Below are positions 55,019 through 63,760 of a DNA stretch of 64,000 nucleotides, one piece after another. A program made the position numbers and the translations under genes. The number at the start of each line of letters is the position of its first letter. Within the stretch, counting starts at the first letter, position 1. The stretch lies in the NCBI GenBank assembly GCA_942490985.1, contig CALNYW010000001.1, positions 248,001 through 312,000 of the forward strand, given 5' to 3'. Below the pieces are notes generated by a model. That model made no database searches. It saw nothing but the letters and a program-made list of their open reading frames with translations, and was not told the DNA's origin. The stretch is from Thiosocius sp942490985. GTDB taxonomy: Bacteria; Pseudomonadota; Gammaproteobacteria; Chromatiales; Chromatiaceae.

Positions 55019-55496
55019 CGTCCACGCCGAAAAGCAATGTAAGGATTCAGGCTCAATCTGACAGTCAATGTCATTCTCCCAGAACCATGCCAATTCGCAG
55101 AACGCCCCGCGGCATCGGATTTCCACTAAGCGGGCACCGTATCGAGCTCCCGCACCAGGAAAAAGTTCGGCCAGAAGTGCTGCCCCGCGTGGTATCTGCG
55201 GAGTCGCTTAGATCGCAATCGGGGCTGTCGATGATGTCTTTCGCGACGACCCACCGTTCTTTCGGCGGAGTGCGGGTCGTACGCTGCAGTACTCCCACCA
55301 TCCGCGGTGCGAGATTAGCTCTCGGGGGTGCCAACGGTTATCTTGTCAGGATCAAGAAGAAAAACGGGCTGCGGTAGGTTGAAAGATTGAATGCCGCGAT
55401 AGGGTAATGCGCATCATCATATTGCAGAGGGCGTTGCGATATTGCGCATCCCCGGCTTTTGATGAGAATCCAACCACTGGAAATATAAACAGGAAA
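55019..55496. other. about 480 bases without a recognised gene
   Basis: Frames of 96 codons on plus (55087-55377) and 87 codons on minus (55071-55334) are open but overlap each other, lack ribosome sites and resemble no family I know. In pseudomonads and enterobacteria lapA/lapB follow ihfB; here that order breaks. It may hold decayed sequence at the junction with accessory genes plus the promoter of the chemotaxis-type fusion gene. Confidence 0.4.
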
Positions 55497-58424
55497 ATGC
55501 CCCGAAAGAAAACGATCTCCGCGAAGCAGCAGACCGGCAACCCCGTTCCCGGAGGTGATTTTCCCATCGTCGCAATTGGCGCTTCGGCCGGCGGTCTGGA
55601 AGCCATCGAGCGGTTTATAAAGGCAGTTCCTCAGCACAGCGGCATGGCCTTTGTGCTGATCCAGCACCTCGATCCCACCCACAAGAGCATCCTTACCGAC
55701 CTGATCAAGCGTGTAACGCCACTGCGCGTGCTAGAGGTCAGTGACGGAATGCGCGTCGAGCAGAATTGCGCCTATGTCATCCCTCCGAATCGGGATATGG
55801 CCCTTCTGCATGGTTTCCTGCAGTTGATCGAACCGACCGCGCCGCGTGGTCTGCGCCTTCCCATCGATTTCTTTTTCCGCTCTTTCGCCCAGGACCAGGG
55901 TGACCGGGCCATCTGCATCGTGCTCTCCGGTACGGGCACTGATGGCACCCTGGGCGTCAAGGCAGTCAAAGAGGCGGGCGGCATGGTGATCGTCCAGTCG
56001 CCCGAAAGTGCCAAGTACGATGGCATGCCGAGGAGCGCTATTGCCACCGGTCTCACGGACTACATTCTGCCCCCGGAACAGATGGCCGCACAGTTGTTGA
56101 ACTATGTCTCAGTGGCCTTGGCTCCAGGTGCCAAAAGGCAGACTGCGACTGTGCCGACGCGTGTGGAAGACCTCAACAAGGTCTATGTTCTCCTGCGCAA
56201 TCAGACCGGCCACGATTTTTCCAACTATAAACCGAACACTATCCTGCGGCGCATCGAAAGACGCATGACGGTCAATCAGATCGAGAAGATTCGGGACTAT
56301 GTGCGTCTCCTTCAAGGCAATTCGCTGGAAGTCGAAACGCTGTTCAAGGAACTCCTGATCGGTGTCTCCAACTTCTTCCGTGACCCGGAGGCATTTGAGG
56401 CCCTCGGCGAGGAGGTCATACCAGAGCTGTTTCACAACAGACCACCGAGCGAGCCGGTGCGCGTCTGGGTGCCGGGTTGCGCCACTGGTGAGGAGGCTTA
56501 CTCCATTGCCATGCTGCTGCGCGAGCAGATGGAAGAAAGGAAACAGGATTACAAGTTACAGGTGTTCGCAACTGACCTCGACAGTGACGCCATCGAGACA
56601 GCGCGCAATGGGGTCTATCCGGAAAGCATTGCGGCAGATGTTTCGCCCGAGCGCCTGCGTCGTTTCTTTACCAGACATGAGAACAGCTACCAGGTGACCA
56701 AGGCGGTACGTGATGCGGTGGTGTTTGCCGAGCAGAACGTCATCAAGGATCCACCCTTTTCGCGGCTGGATCTGGTTGCTTGCCGAAATCTTCTGATTTA
56801 CATGGAGGCTGAGCTGCAGAAGCGATTACTGCCGCTGTTTCACTATGCATTACGCGATGGCGGCTACTTGTTTCTCGGTAGCTCGGAAAGCATCGGCGAG
56901 GCCAAAGATCTGTTTGAGATCGTAAATCGCAGATGCAAACTCTACCGTCGCAAAAGGGTCGTCTTGCAGCACGGAAACGGCCTTGGAATCCCCGTTGCCC
57001 CCTTTCCGCTCAATATGCACGTACCGGGCAAGCCCGGCGAAGCCGCAGCTAAGCGCATACCGAGTTCCCGCGAGCTGACCGAGCGCATGCTGCTGGATGA
57101 CTATGCACCAGCCTCTGTGCTGGTGAGCGAAAAGGGTGAAGGCCTTTACTTCCACGGCAATACCGGCCGCTACCTAAAACCTCCTACGGGAGAGGCCAGT
57201 TTGAATATCTTGGGGCTGGCTCGGGAAGGGCTTCAGCTGGACCTCAGTACAGCGCTGCGCAAAGTCGCAACACACAAGAAACCGATCCGTTTTGAAAACG
57301 TAAAGTTCAAGTCCAACGGCGACACCCAAGTCATAAACCTGGTGGTCAAACCATTGACCGAACCGTCGGTGCAGGGTGTGGCTATGCTTGTGGTGTTCGA
57401 GGACGTCGCGGTCTCGGACTCGGCCGATCAGCAGAATATCGCTGTTCCCTCGGGGGCCTCCGATCAACGTGTGGTGGAACTGGAGCATGAGCTGCGCTCG
57501 ACCGGCGAATACCTGCAGACCACAATTGAGGAACTCGAGACGTCCAACGAAGAGCTCAAATCCACCAATGAAGAGCTGCAATCTGCAAACGAAGAATTGC
57601 AGAGCACCAATGAAGAGCTGGAGACCTCGAAGGAGGAATTGCAGTCTGTCAATGAAGAGCTGACCACCGTAAATGCCGAACACGAGGTAAAACTTGACGA
57701 ACTTTCCAAGGCCAGCAACGATATGTCGAACCTGCTGTCCAGCACTGACGTTGGCACCATCTTCCTTGACAACCAACTGCGCATTCAGCGTTTCACGCCC
57801 GCGGTAACGCGCCTGGTCAATCTGATCGCATCTGACGTCGGCCGTCCGCTGGGCGACATCACGATCAATCTCGTCGGACAGGATCTGACCGCCGATGCAA
57901 CCGAAGTCTTGGATACCCTGACTCCCTCGGAAACAGAGGTGCAGACCCGGGAGGGGCATTGGTACTCTGCTCGTATGCGGCCCTATCGAACTACCGACAA
58001 CATCATCGACGGCGTGGTCATCACCTTTATCGACATCACCGAGCAGAAACGGGTGCATGCAGAGCTGGATACGATGTCGCAGGCGATAGTGCAAAGCCCC
58101 AACGCGGTCATCATCACAAACACCGACGGTACGATCGAGTACGTGAACCCGTATTTTGTAAAGCGAACCGGGTATTCCTCCGCCGAGGCCGTAGGGAGCC
58201 AAGCGAACTTTCTCAGGTCGGGCGAAACACCAATGGCCGTATTGGAGAATATGTGGCAGACCATCGAACGCGGCGACGTGTGGACGGGGGTGGTCCAGAA
58301 CCGGCGTAAGGAGGGTACCGTGTACCCTAACAGGGTTTCCATTTACCCCGTCACCGATTCGCAGGGCAACATAGCCCACTATGTGGCCATTCAATCGGCG
58401 GCAGCGGGTGACGATTCGCCATGA
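55497..58424 (+). CDS. CheB-CheR-PAS fusion protein
   Basis: A 975-residue cytoplasmic protein fusing chemotaxis-type enzymes. CheB methylesterase (about 20-205: IGASAGGLEAIE with catalytic Ser, IQHLDP His, SGTGTDGTLG Asp); CheR methyltransferase (about 220-490: NYKPNTILRRIERRM, VWVPGCATGEEAYSIAMLL SAM site, ACRNLLIYM); a PAS-like region near 510-640; a coiled coil of repeated EELxSxNEEL units (about 660-740); and two PAS domains to the end. There is no kinase domain. Start ATG 55497 (MPRKKTIS); an upstream ATG at 55407 is possible. Stop overlaps the next kinase gene. Confidence 0.93.
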   Translation: MPRKKTISAKQQTGNPVPGGDFPIVAIGASAGGLEAIERFIKAVPQHSGMAFVLIQHLDPTHKSILTDLIKRVTPLRVLEVSDGMRVEQNCAYVIPPNRDMALLHGFLQLIEPTAPRGLRLPIDFFFRSFAQDQGDRAICIVLSGTGTDGTLGVKAVKEAGGMVIVQSPESAKYDGMPRSAIATGLTDYILPPEQMAAQLLNYVSVALAPGAKRQTATVPTRVEDLNKVYVLLRNQTGHDFSNYKPNTILRRIERRMTVNQIEKIRDYVRLLQGNSLEVETLFKELLIGVSNFFRDPEAFEALGEEVIPELFHNRPPSEPVRVWVPGCATGEEAYSIAMLLREQMEERKQDYKLQVFATDLDSDAIETARNGVYPESIAADVSPERLRRFFTRHENSYQVTKAVRDAVVFAEQNVIKDPPFSRLDLVACRNLLIYMEAELQKRLLPLFHYALRDGGYLFLGSSESIGEAKDLFEIVNRRCKLYRRKRVVLQHGNGLGIPVAPFPLNMHVPGKPGEAAAKRIPSSRELTERMLLDDYAPASVLVSEKGEGLYFHGNTGRYLKPPTGEASLNILGLAREGLQLDLSTALRKVATHKKPIRFENVKFKSNGDTQVINLVVKPLTEPSVQGVAMLVVFEDVAVSDSADQQNIAVPSGASDQRVVELEHELRSTGEYLQTTIEELETSNEELKSTNEELQSANEELQSTNEELETSKEELQSVNEELTTVNAEHEVKLDELSKASNDMSNLLSSTDVGTIFLDNQLRIQRFTPAVTRLVNLIASDVGRPLGDITINLVGQDLTADATEVLDTLTPSETEVQTREGHWYSARMRPYRTTDNIIDGVVITFIDITEQKRVHAELDTMSQAIVQSPNAVIITNTDGTIEYVNPYFVKRTGYSSAEAVGSQANFLRSGETPMAVLENMWQTIERGDVWTGVVQNRRKEGTVYPNRVSIYPVTDSQGNIAHYVAIQSAAAGDDSP

Positions 58425-60115
58425 CTGATCATCACGAGGACCTTGACGAACTTCGCAAACGCGCGGAACAACGTCTTGATGCCACCCTCGCAGACCCCTT
58501 GGCCGTCACGCCAGCGCAGCTGCCGCACATGGCCCATGAACTCCAAGTGCGCCAGATCGAACTCGAAATGCAGCACGATGAGCTGCGTCGTAGCTATCGC
58601 GAGCTGGAAGATGCCCGTTACCGTTTTGAGGATCTTTTCGATCAGGCGCCGTTGGGGTATTTCATTCTCCACGATACCGGTCAGATCGTGCAGACAAATA
58701 TTTCCAGTCGTTGCCTGCTGGGGGTAGAGCACGCCGCCTTGGTTGGGAGACGTTTCCACTACTTTGTCACCGAAGAATATCGAGACACTCTCCATCTGCA
58801 CCTGCGCCGTGTCTTTCGCAGCACTGGCACGCTGAGCTGCGAAATTGAGATGCAGCGCCAGGACGGCTCTCGGTTCGTCGCCCAGTTGAACAGCAAACTG
58901 CACCCGCATCGGCAAGAGCGGCGGAAAGAATGTCTGACTGTCGTCCTGGATATCTCGGAACAGAAAGCCGCTGAAGTGATGATGCAGAAGGCGCAGGAGG
59001 CATCTGAAGAAGCCAGCGCGGACAAAACCCGTTTTCTTGCAGCAGCGAGTCACGATATCCGTCAACCCTTGCAGGCACTGACATCGATTGGTGAACTGCT
59101 ACGACAGAGCCTGCATGATCCTGAAGACCTGGAGTTACTAAAGTTGCATTCGGAAGCGCTGACGAATATGCGCGAACTGCTGGATGCACTACTAGATGTA
59201 AGCCGCCTGGATGCTGGCGCCATCAGGCCCAATGTAGAAGCCTTCCCAATAGCACCCTTGTTGCAGAAGTTAGCGGCCCAACACAGACTGGCCGCGAAAA
59301 AGAAAGGATTGGAATTGCGCGTCGCACCTTGCAGCGCAGTGGTCCAAAGTGACCTCGTACTATTGCGCCAGATGCTCGATAACCTTGTCGCAAACGCAAT
59401 TCGTTATACGGAATCAGGCGGGGTACTGGTGGGTTGCCGCCGCAGCGGGGACGCCGTAAGGGTTGAGGTATGGGATACCGGCGTAGGCATTCCTGGAGAC
59501 GAGAAGGGACGAATCTTTGAGGATTTTTATCAGGTGGGCCACCCTGCCGGGCACATAGGCAAAGGCCTGGGCCTTGGGTTGTCAATCGTCCAGCGCACAG
59601 CACGACTACTAACACACGCGCTTGACGTCAGGACGAGCAATCAAGGCTCCATGTTCGCGCTTACTATACCGCTGGGGCAGGCGACATTCATTGACCGTAA
59701 AGCTCCGCTATCCGGTCAGTTCAACGCCTCATGTAGGCCAGGAGAAGCTACGGTACTTCTGGTTGACGACGATAACATCGTACGCAAGGCAACAGCGCTG
59801 GTGTTGGAGCGCTTCGGTTATCACGTCATCTCAGCGACGGATGGCGTAGAAGCCTTACGCAAGATTGGCAGCGCAACCCGGCACCCAGATATTCTCCTGA
59901 CCGATTTCCGTTTGGCTGAAGGCGAAACAGGCCTGCAGGTCATCGAAGCCGTCCACGATTTCCTGGGAACGGCCGTGCCGGCCCTGATTTTCACCGGCGA
60001 TATAGAGTTGTCGGGCTTGTCGGAGGTGACGGACAACCCGTGGATGGTCTTTCAGAAACCGGTTGACCCACAGACGCTAAACAGGGTGATCAAGGGGCTG
60101 CTGTCGCAAGGCTGA
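58421..60115 (+). CDS. PAS hybrid sensor histidine kinase with receiver domain
   Basis: A 564-residue soluble hybrid kinase. Coiled-coil N terminus (about 1-65), PAS domain (about 68-190: FDQAPLGYFILHDTGQIVQTN), HisKA with phospho-acceptor His in AAASHDIRQPLQAL near 207-220, HATPase with DNLVANAIRYTESGG, DTGVGIP and GKGLGLGLSIV, and a C-terminal receiver (about 440-560) with the phospho-acceptor Asp in DILLTDFRLAEG. ATG overlaps the CheB-CheR fusion stop (ATGA), so the two are co-translated and probably partners. Confidence 0.94.
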   Translation: MTDHHEDLDELRKRAEQRLDATLADPLAVTPAQLPHMAHELQVRQIELEMQHDELRRSYRELEDARYRFEDLFDQAPLGYFILHDTGQIVQTNISSRCLLGVEHAALVGRRFHYFVTEEYRDTLHLHLRRVFRSTGTLSCEIEMQRQDGSRFVAQLNSKLHPHRQERRKECLTVVLDISEQKAAEVMMQKAQEASEEASADKTRFLAAASHDIRQPLQALTSIGELLRQSLHDPEDLELLKLHSEALTNMRELLDALLDVSRLDAGAIRPNVEAFPIAPLLQKLAAQHRLAAKKKGLELRVAPCSAVVQSDLVLLRQMLDNLVANAIRYTESGGVLVGCRRSGDAVRVEVWDTGVGIPGDEKGRIFEDFYQVGHPAGHIGKGLGLGLSIVQRTARLLTHALDVRTSNQGSMFALTIPLGQATFIDRKAPLSGQFNASCRPGEATVLLVDDDNIVRKATALVLERFGYHVISATDGVEALRKIGSATRHPDILLTDFRLAEGETGLQVIEAVHDFLGTAVPALIFTGDIELSGLSEVTDNPWMVFQKPVDPQTLNRVIKGLLSQG

Positions 60116-60272
60116 CACAGCGACACCTAAAACGCCTGCATCTTCGGCCGAGTTGGGTGCATTGACCTTCCGGCAGGTTCCGGCGTGCCGGGGCCACTTG
60201 CTGGTCGTTTGTCTGGCGAGGACCAACTGCTACTAACCGTTACCAACAGCTCCTCATCCATTAAGACTTTTT

Positions 60273-60776
60273 TTAGGTCTTCGGGGGTAGTAGGCGAGGG
60301 CTGTCGTCGCGGAAAAACAAGCGGGATGCCTCATTGCCAACCTCGCTCGTCGTGCTTTCCGCATCTTCGGCGGGGCGCAGCTCGCCACGCTGTGGTTTAC
60401 CCGCGAGCTCTTGCTCGGCTGCCTCGCCGAGTCTTCGATGAAGTTCAGGATCGTAGTCGACCGCGTGGACGCGGGGCATGGGCGAATCATCGGCTTGCAG
60501 CCACATCAGGATACGGCCGCGATCCCCGGTCCGTTTGTCTGGCTCCAACGCTTCATAAGCGATCAGGCGAAAGCTGTCTGGAAGCCTGCTTGTACTTGGC
60601 CAGCCCTGGAGTTGTTCCAGCAGCAGGTAGTGCCCGATGTAGAAAAGCGGCAACATTACCAGCATGACGACCGCGGTGCGTCGCTGCCTGTTTAACGCCT
60701 CGGTTAGTAGCCAGGCGACCAGCGCGGTCGGCAATAGATACGCCAACACAAGACCGAGTTGCGTGCCGACGTTCAA
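60273..60776 (-). CDS. uncharacterised membrane protein, last gene of the ExbB/ExbD-like operon
   Basis: A 167-residue protein with two likely membrane helices (about 7-26 and 34-53) and a hydrophilic C-terminal part (about 55-167) carrying RLIAYEALEPDKRTGDRGRILMWLQADD, then a charged, possibly disordered tail. No family recognised. Its start overlaps the stop of the ExbD-like gene by four bases, so it is translationally coupled to it and probably works with the channel. Confidence 0.75.
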   Translation of the reverse strand: MNVGTQLGLVLAYLLPTALVAWLLTEALNRQRRTAVVMLVMLPLFYIGHYLLLEQLQGWPSTSRLPDSFRLIAYEALEPDKRTGDRGRILMWLQADDSPMPRVHAVDYDPELHRRLGEAAEQELAGKPQRGELRPAEDAESTTSEVGNEASRLFFRDDSPRLLPPKT

Positions 60777-61390
60777 GCCCCTGGTTCCAAGCCGTATGGC
60801 GTCAAGCGTTTACCGAGTTGGTTGATGTCGCTGGCGTTTCCCTTGCGATCCAAGCTGAAACGTACGACGGTTTTTTCTTCGTCTTGTTCATTTAGCGTGA
60901 GCCTTCTGACATAGACGGTCTGCAAGGTAGGGTTGACTTTCTCGACCTTTACCAGGGCTTCCACGGGCTCCAGGCTGGCAGCCCGGTAGTAGTAGAGGTT
61001 GACGATGTATTCGCCGGGAATGATCCCGCGGATCGTCACGACTTCCTGATTGATCGGATAGACCAGTTCCTCTCCATCCACCAGTATCGTGTCGTTGACT
61101 TCGCCCCGGTCGTCACGATCCAGATGCAGCCAGCTGGCATCCTTCCGCAGGTAAGACACTGTCTCGCCGATGGGGTCTTGTACCCAGAGATCGATATCGT
61201 CTTCCAGGTGCTCGGGCCAGGTAACGGAAATGATGTATTCCGCCTTGAGGTTTACGCGACCCTCGCGTCCCTGCGGGTTGATGAACATCACCGCGATCAG
61301 GAATAAGAACGTAAACCCGAGCAGCGCATTGAACAACAGGTCGATGAACGGATCCGCGGATCTGTAGCGAGTGCGATTTCGCCGGCGCAT
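60773..61390 (-). CDS. ExbD-like single-span protein with beta-rich periplasmic domain
   Basis: A 205-residue protein starting MRRRNRTRYRSADPF. One membrane helix (about 15-37) begins with PFIDLLFN, placing Asp17 where ExbD and TolR have their proton-carrying Asp. The periplasmic part is not the usual ExbD domain: it contains DDIDLWVQDPIGETVSY and LHLDRDDRG near 64-97, recalling DUF2135-type beta sandwiches, then further strands. The ATG lies one base after the stop of the ExbB-like gene. A distinctive member of the proton-channel family. Confidence 0.8.
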   Translation of the reverse strand: MRRRNRTRYRSADPFIDLLFNALLGFTFLFLIAVMFINPQGREGRVNLKAEYIISVTWPEHLEDDIDLWVQDPIGETVSYLRKDASWLHLDRDDRGEVNDTILVDGEELVYPINQEVVTIRGIIPGEYIVNLYYYRAASLEPVEALVKVEKVNPTLQTVYVRRLTLNEQDEEKTVVRFSLDRKGNASDINQLGKRLTPYGLEPGA

Positions 61391-61391
61391 G

Positions 61392-62162
61392 TCAGGATGG
61401 CCCTGACAATATTTGTCGAAGCTCCACGGTGATGTCGACCTCGGCAATCTCGATGATCTCGGCCATCAGACGGTCGACAGCCTGGTCCAACAAACGATAC
61501 TGAAGGCCTAGTAGAATCCCGGCCCCAAGCCCCGTGAGGGTCGTGTAAAGCGCGATACGCATACCACCACTCATATTACTGAGTAGCTGTTGTAGTGCCT
61601 GTATATCGACGCTGGAGATCTGGGATATCGAACTGAGCATGTAGATGAAACCGATCACGGTGCCCAGGAGGCCAAGTCGGACCATCAAGTCGGCGATGAA
61701 CCAGCCTGTCTCATGGCCGCGGCCAATGGCGTTTTCCAGGCGTTCCAACAGGGTGTCTTGAGGGCACAAGGCAGCGTGCTGCTTGGTCTTGTTGGCCAGC
61801 AGTAACAGGTGATGGTGGGTAAATGACTCGCTGTCAGCCGAATTGACCAGTGTCACCTGGCCGTTATCCAGGGTTTCGAAAAGCCGAACGCCCGCGGCGA
61901 TCTGATCGCGCGTTGCGAAGGCGATCGCCAGCTCATTACCGAGCCGCCACGCTCGCCTACCGGCATCAACACTGGTGAGCAGGAAAAGCGCGACGATAAT
62001 GACCGACAGTCGGCTCTCGTCTGCCTCAAGAAGTGCCGCTGGCAGGTCGTGCTGATGCGCGACAAACGCGCCAAAGAGCAGGATGCCGAATAGGATCAAC
62101 CAGCGGTAGAAAGTGGCGTGGGCCTCATGGCGACTTGTGCTATACAAAATCGGGTTCCGCAT
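61392..62162 (-). CDS. MotA/TolQ/ExbB family proton channel protein
   Basis: A 256-residue membrane protein from ATG 62162 (MRNPILYSTS); a TTG nine codons upstream is less likely. Helices near 20-37, 52-66, 155-178 and 200-220. The last two contain VRLGLLGTVIGFIYML and GMRIALYTTLTGLGAGILLG, the conserved TolQ/ExbB/MotA channel helices. It should form a pentamer around the helix of the following ExbD-like protein. Not linked to tolR, tonB or motB here. Confidence 0.85.
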   Translation of the reverse strand: MRNPILYSTSRHEAHATFYRWLILFGILLFGAFVAHQHDLPAALLEADESRLSVIIVALFLLTSVDAGRRAWRLGNELAIAFATRDQIAAGVRLFETLDNGQVTLVNSADSESFTHHHLLLLANKTKQHAALCPQDTLLERLENAIGRGHETGWFIADLMVRLGLLGTVIGFIYMLSSISQISSVDIQALQQLLSNMSGGMRIALYTTLTGLGAGILLGLQYRLLDQAVDRLMAEIIEIAEVDITVELRQILSGPS

Positions 62163-62297
62163 GGCTTGCGAAAACGCGAGTATAGACAAGACGGAAATTC
62201 GACTCCCGTCAAAGGTGTACGAAACGTTCAGGTCTCAGCGGCGAGCCCAACCCCCTCAACGGACTTGCACGGCGTCCGCGGTTTCCAGGCCCAGCGT

Positions 62298-62468
62298 TCA
62301 GGCAGCAATTGCCAGTGCGCTCAGATAGCCGATCACCGCGCCGAGAAACAGGCTGATCTCGAGGATCGAGCGCGAGCGCGATTTTCGCTCGGCGACATTG
62401 AATGCCATGATCGTGTCGATCTTATCGTCGTTGAAGTCTCGCATCAGGTAGGGCGACGGTTTCTTCAT
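62298..62468 (-). CDS. 56-residue single-span membrane protein, first gene of the ExbB/ExbD-like cluster
   Basis: Read directly from the sequence: MKKPSPYLMRDFNDDKIDT, then a basic ERKSRSRS stretch and a hydrophobic helix (about 36-56) ending LAIAA. GGAG lies seven bases before the ATG, supporting translation. It is 135 bases upstream of the ExbB-like gene on the same strand, so co-transcription is likely. No family known. Confidence 0.65.
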   Translation of the reverse strand: MKKPSPYLMRDFNDDKIDTIMAFNVAERKSRSRSILEISLFLGAVIGYLSALAIAA

Positions 62469-62480
62469 GGCTCTGCTCCG

Positions 62481-62537
62481 TTGTTCTCATTAGGTTCTCT
62501 GAAGATTAGCATAAAAAGAGAACAAAGCAAGAACCTA
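62481..62537. promoter_or_regulatory. nested inverted repeats in the divergent intergenic region
   Basis: Three overlapping inverted repeats share one AT-rich centre: TTGTTCTC (62481-62488) with GAGAACAA (62518-62525); GTTCTCT (62494-62500) with AGAGAAC (62517-62523); TAGGTTCT (62491-62498) with AGAACCTA (62530-62537). They lie between the minus-strand channel cluster and the plus-strand cluster, as expected for operator sites of a shared regulator. Confidence 0.5.
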
Positions 62538-62589
62538 TGCTCAGCCTGCCTGCGATGGTGAACCCGGAGGAATATGCGGTTACACTAAT

Positions 62590-62817
62590 ATGACCATGAC
62601 ACCCGGAGCCGTCACGTTGAACCAACGTTTGATCGAGCAAGCTGTAGAGAACCTCTGTAAGAAGGGCTGTCGTGCAGTGTGGGCGGATATCGAATTGCTC
62701 GAGGTCGGTCGACGACTACCAGAGACCGTCGGTCTCACCCATGGTGAACGTGAAATCGTGGTCCGCGAGCTCAAGGCGATAATGGCGGTCTATGAAGGTA
62801 CCTGTGTCGCCGGCTGA
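62590..62817 (+). CDS. small conserved-looking protein (75 residues)
   Basis: A 75-residue soluble, mostly helical protein with NQRLIEQAVENLCKKGCRAVWADIELLE and a terminal ELKAIMAVYEGTC stretch. No family name recognised. An ATG two codons in is an alternative start; the nearest Shine-Dalgarno-like GGAGG lies too far upstream. It precedes the ArnD-like gene by 67 bases on the same strand. Confidence 0.6.
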   Translation: MTMTPGAVTLNQRLIEQAVENLCKKGCRAVWADIELLEVGRRLPETVGLTHGEREIVVRELKAIMAVYEGTCVAG

Positions 62818-62884
62818 CATCCTGTTGAGCAATCGCTGATCAGCGGTCAAACTCCCCATTGTCCCAGTTTAATGTCGAGGCGAA

Positions 62885-63760
62885 ATGCGCGTCGCTTTGC
62901 GAATCGAGGTAGGTACCTCGCGGGGCATGCTCGAAGGTGTGCCAAATCTCCTCAGGCTGTTGGGGCGCTACAAGATCCGCGGAAGTTTCCTGTTTGCGCT
63001 CGGTTACGAAGACGCCGGCCGTGACCCCGTGCGGGCTTGGCGTCGACGCCGCATCGACGGTCTCAGGGCACTGGCTTTTGGCACCCTGCAACCCGCGCCG
63101 GATCTGGCTAAGAATGCCCGTGTGCCGATTGCCGATGCGCTAAAGGATGGCCATGAGGTAGGTACGCTCGGTCTCTCGGGTTGTGCCTGGCGGCAGCAAC
63201 TGGCGCATGCGGACCCAGATTGGGTTAGCGAGCAGTGCACCGGCGTTTGGCAGAGCGCGAGCCCATTGCTTGGACAGGCACCCTATGTTTTTGCGACACC
63301 CGATTGGCAGTTCAACAGCACGTTACTCGGGCAACTGACGCCAGGGCGATGTCTCTTTTCATCCATGACGCGCGGCAAGTTACCCTACCTCGGGGTGTCG
63401 CAGGGCGTGAGAGCGCAGGTGCCGGAACTGCCAACGACACTGCCGACGATCGATGAAATGATTCGTAGTGAGGGCATCGATGAGGTAGACGTACACGGTT
63501 ATCTCTATGCCGCAAGCCAGCGTGTGCTGCCTGCGGGCCATGTTTTTACCCTGCATGCCGAACGCGAAGGCGTTGACCGCCTGGCGTTGTTCGAGAAACT
63601 GTTGGTGATGTGGCGTGGCCAGGAGGGTGCGGTCAGGGCACTCGGCGACACCCTTGCAGATCTGGATAGCACGACGCTGCCGTTTCACCGTATTGGCTGG
63701 GCGATCCCGCCGGGAGGGACCCGTCCGCTGGCAACGCAGAGTATCGAGGTCCCAGCGTGA
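62885..63760 (+). CDS. ArnD-like polysaccharide deacetylase homologue lacking metal ligands
   Basis: A 291-residue protein resembling ArnD (deformylase of the 4-amino-arabinose lipid A pathway): ALRIEVGTSRGMLEGVPNLL at 4-23, LPTTLPTIDEMI near 182-193 and FTLHAEREG near 221-229. However, the Asp pair of the first motif (IDVDT in ArnD) reads E8-V-G10, and the metal-binding His-x3-His of the second motif is replaced by L95 and G99. The late His224 is kept. Catalysis by the standard mechanism is therefore unlikely. Stop overlaps the SET gene start. Confidence 0.75.
   Translation: MRVALRIEVGTSRGMLEGVPNLLRLLGRYKIRGSFLFALGYEDAGRDPVRAWRRRRIDGLRALAFGTLQPAPDLAKNARVPIADALKDGHEVGTLGLSGCAWRQQLAHADPDWVSEQCTGVWQSASPLLGQAPYVFATPDWQFNSTLLGQLTPGRCLFSSMTRGKLPYLGVSQGVRAQVPELPTTLPTIDEMIRSEGIDEVDVHGYLYAASQRVLPAGHVFTLHAEREGVDRLALFEKLLVMWRGQEGAVRALGDTLADLDSTTLPFHRIGWAIPPGGTRPLATQSIEVPA

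Noticed and set aside
55087..55377. 96-codon plus-strand frame after ihfB
   Set aside because: No ribosome site and no recognisable family; a minus-strand frame of similar length overlaps it, so neither is supported as a gene.
57174..58394. 406-codon minus-strand open frame opposite the CheB-CheR-PAS gene
   Set aside because: Its sequence is the mirror of the repetitive coiled coil and PAS region and shows no family motifs or ribosome site.
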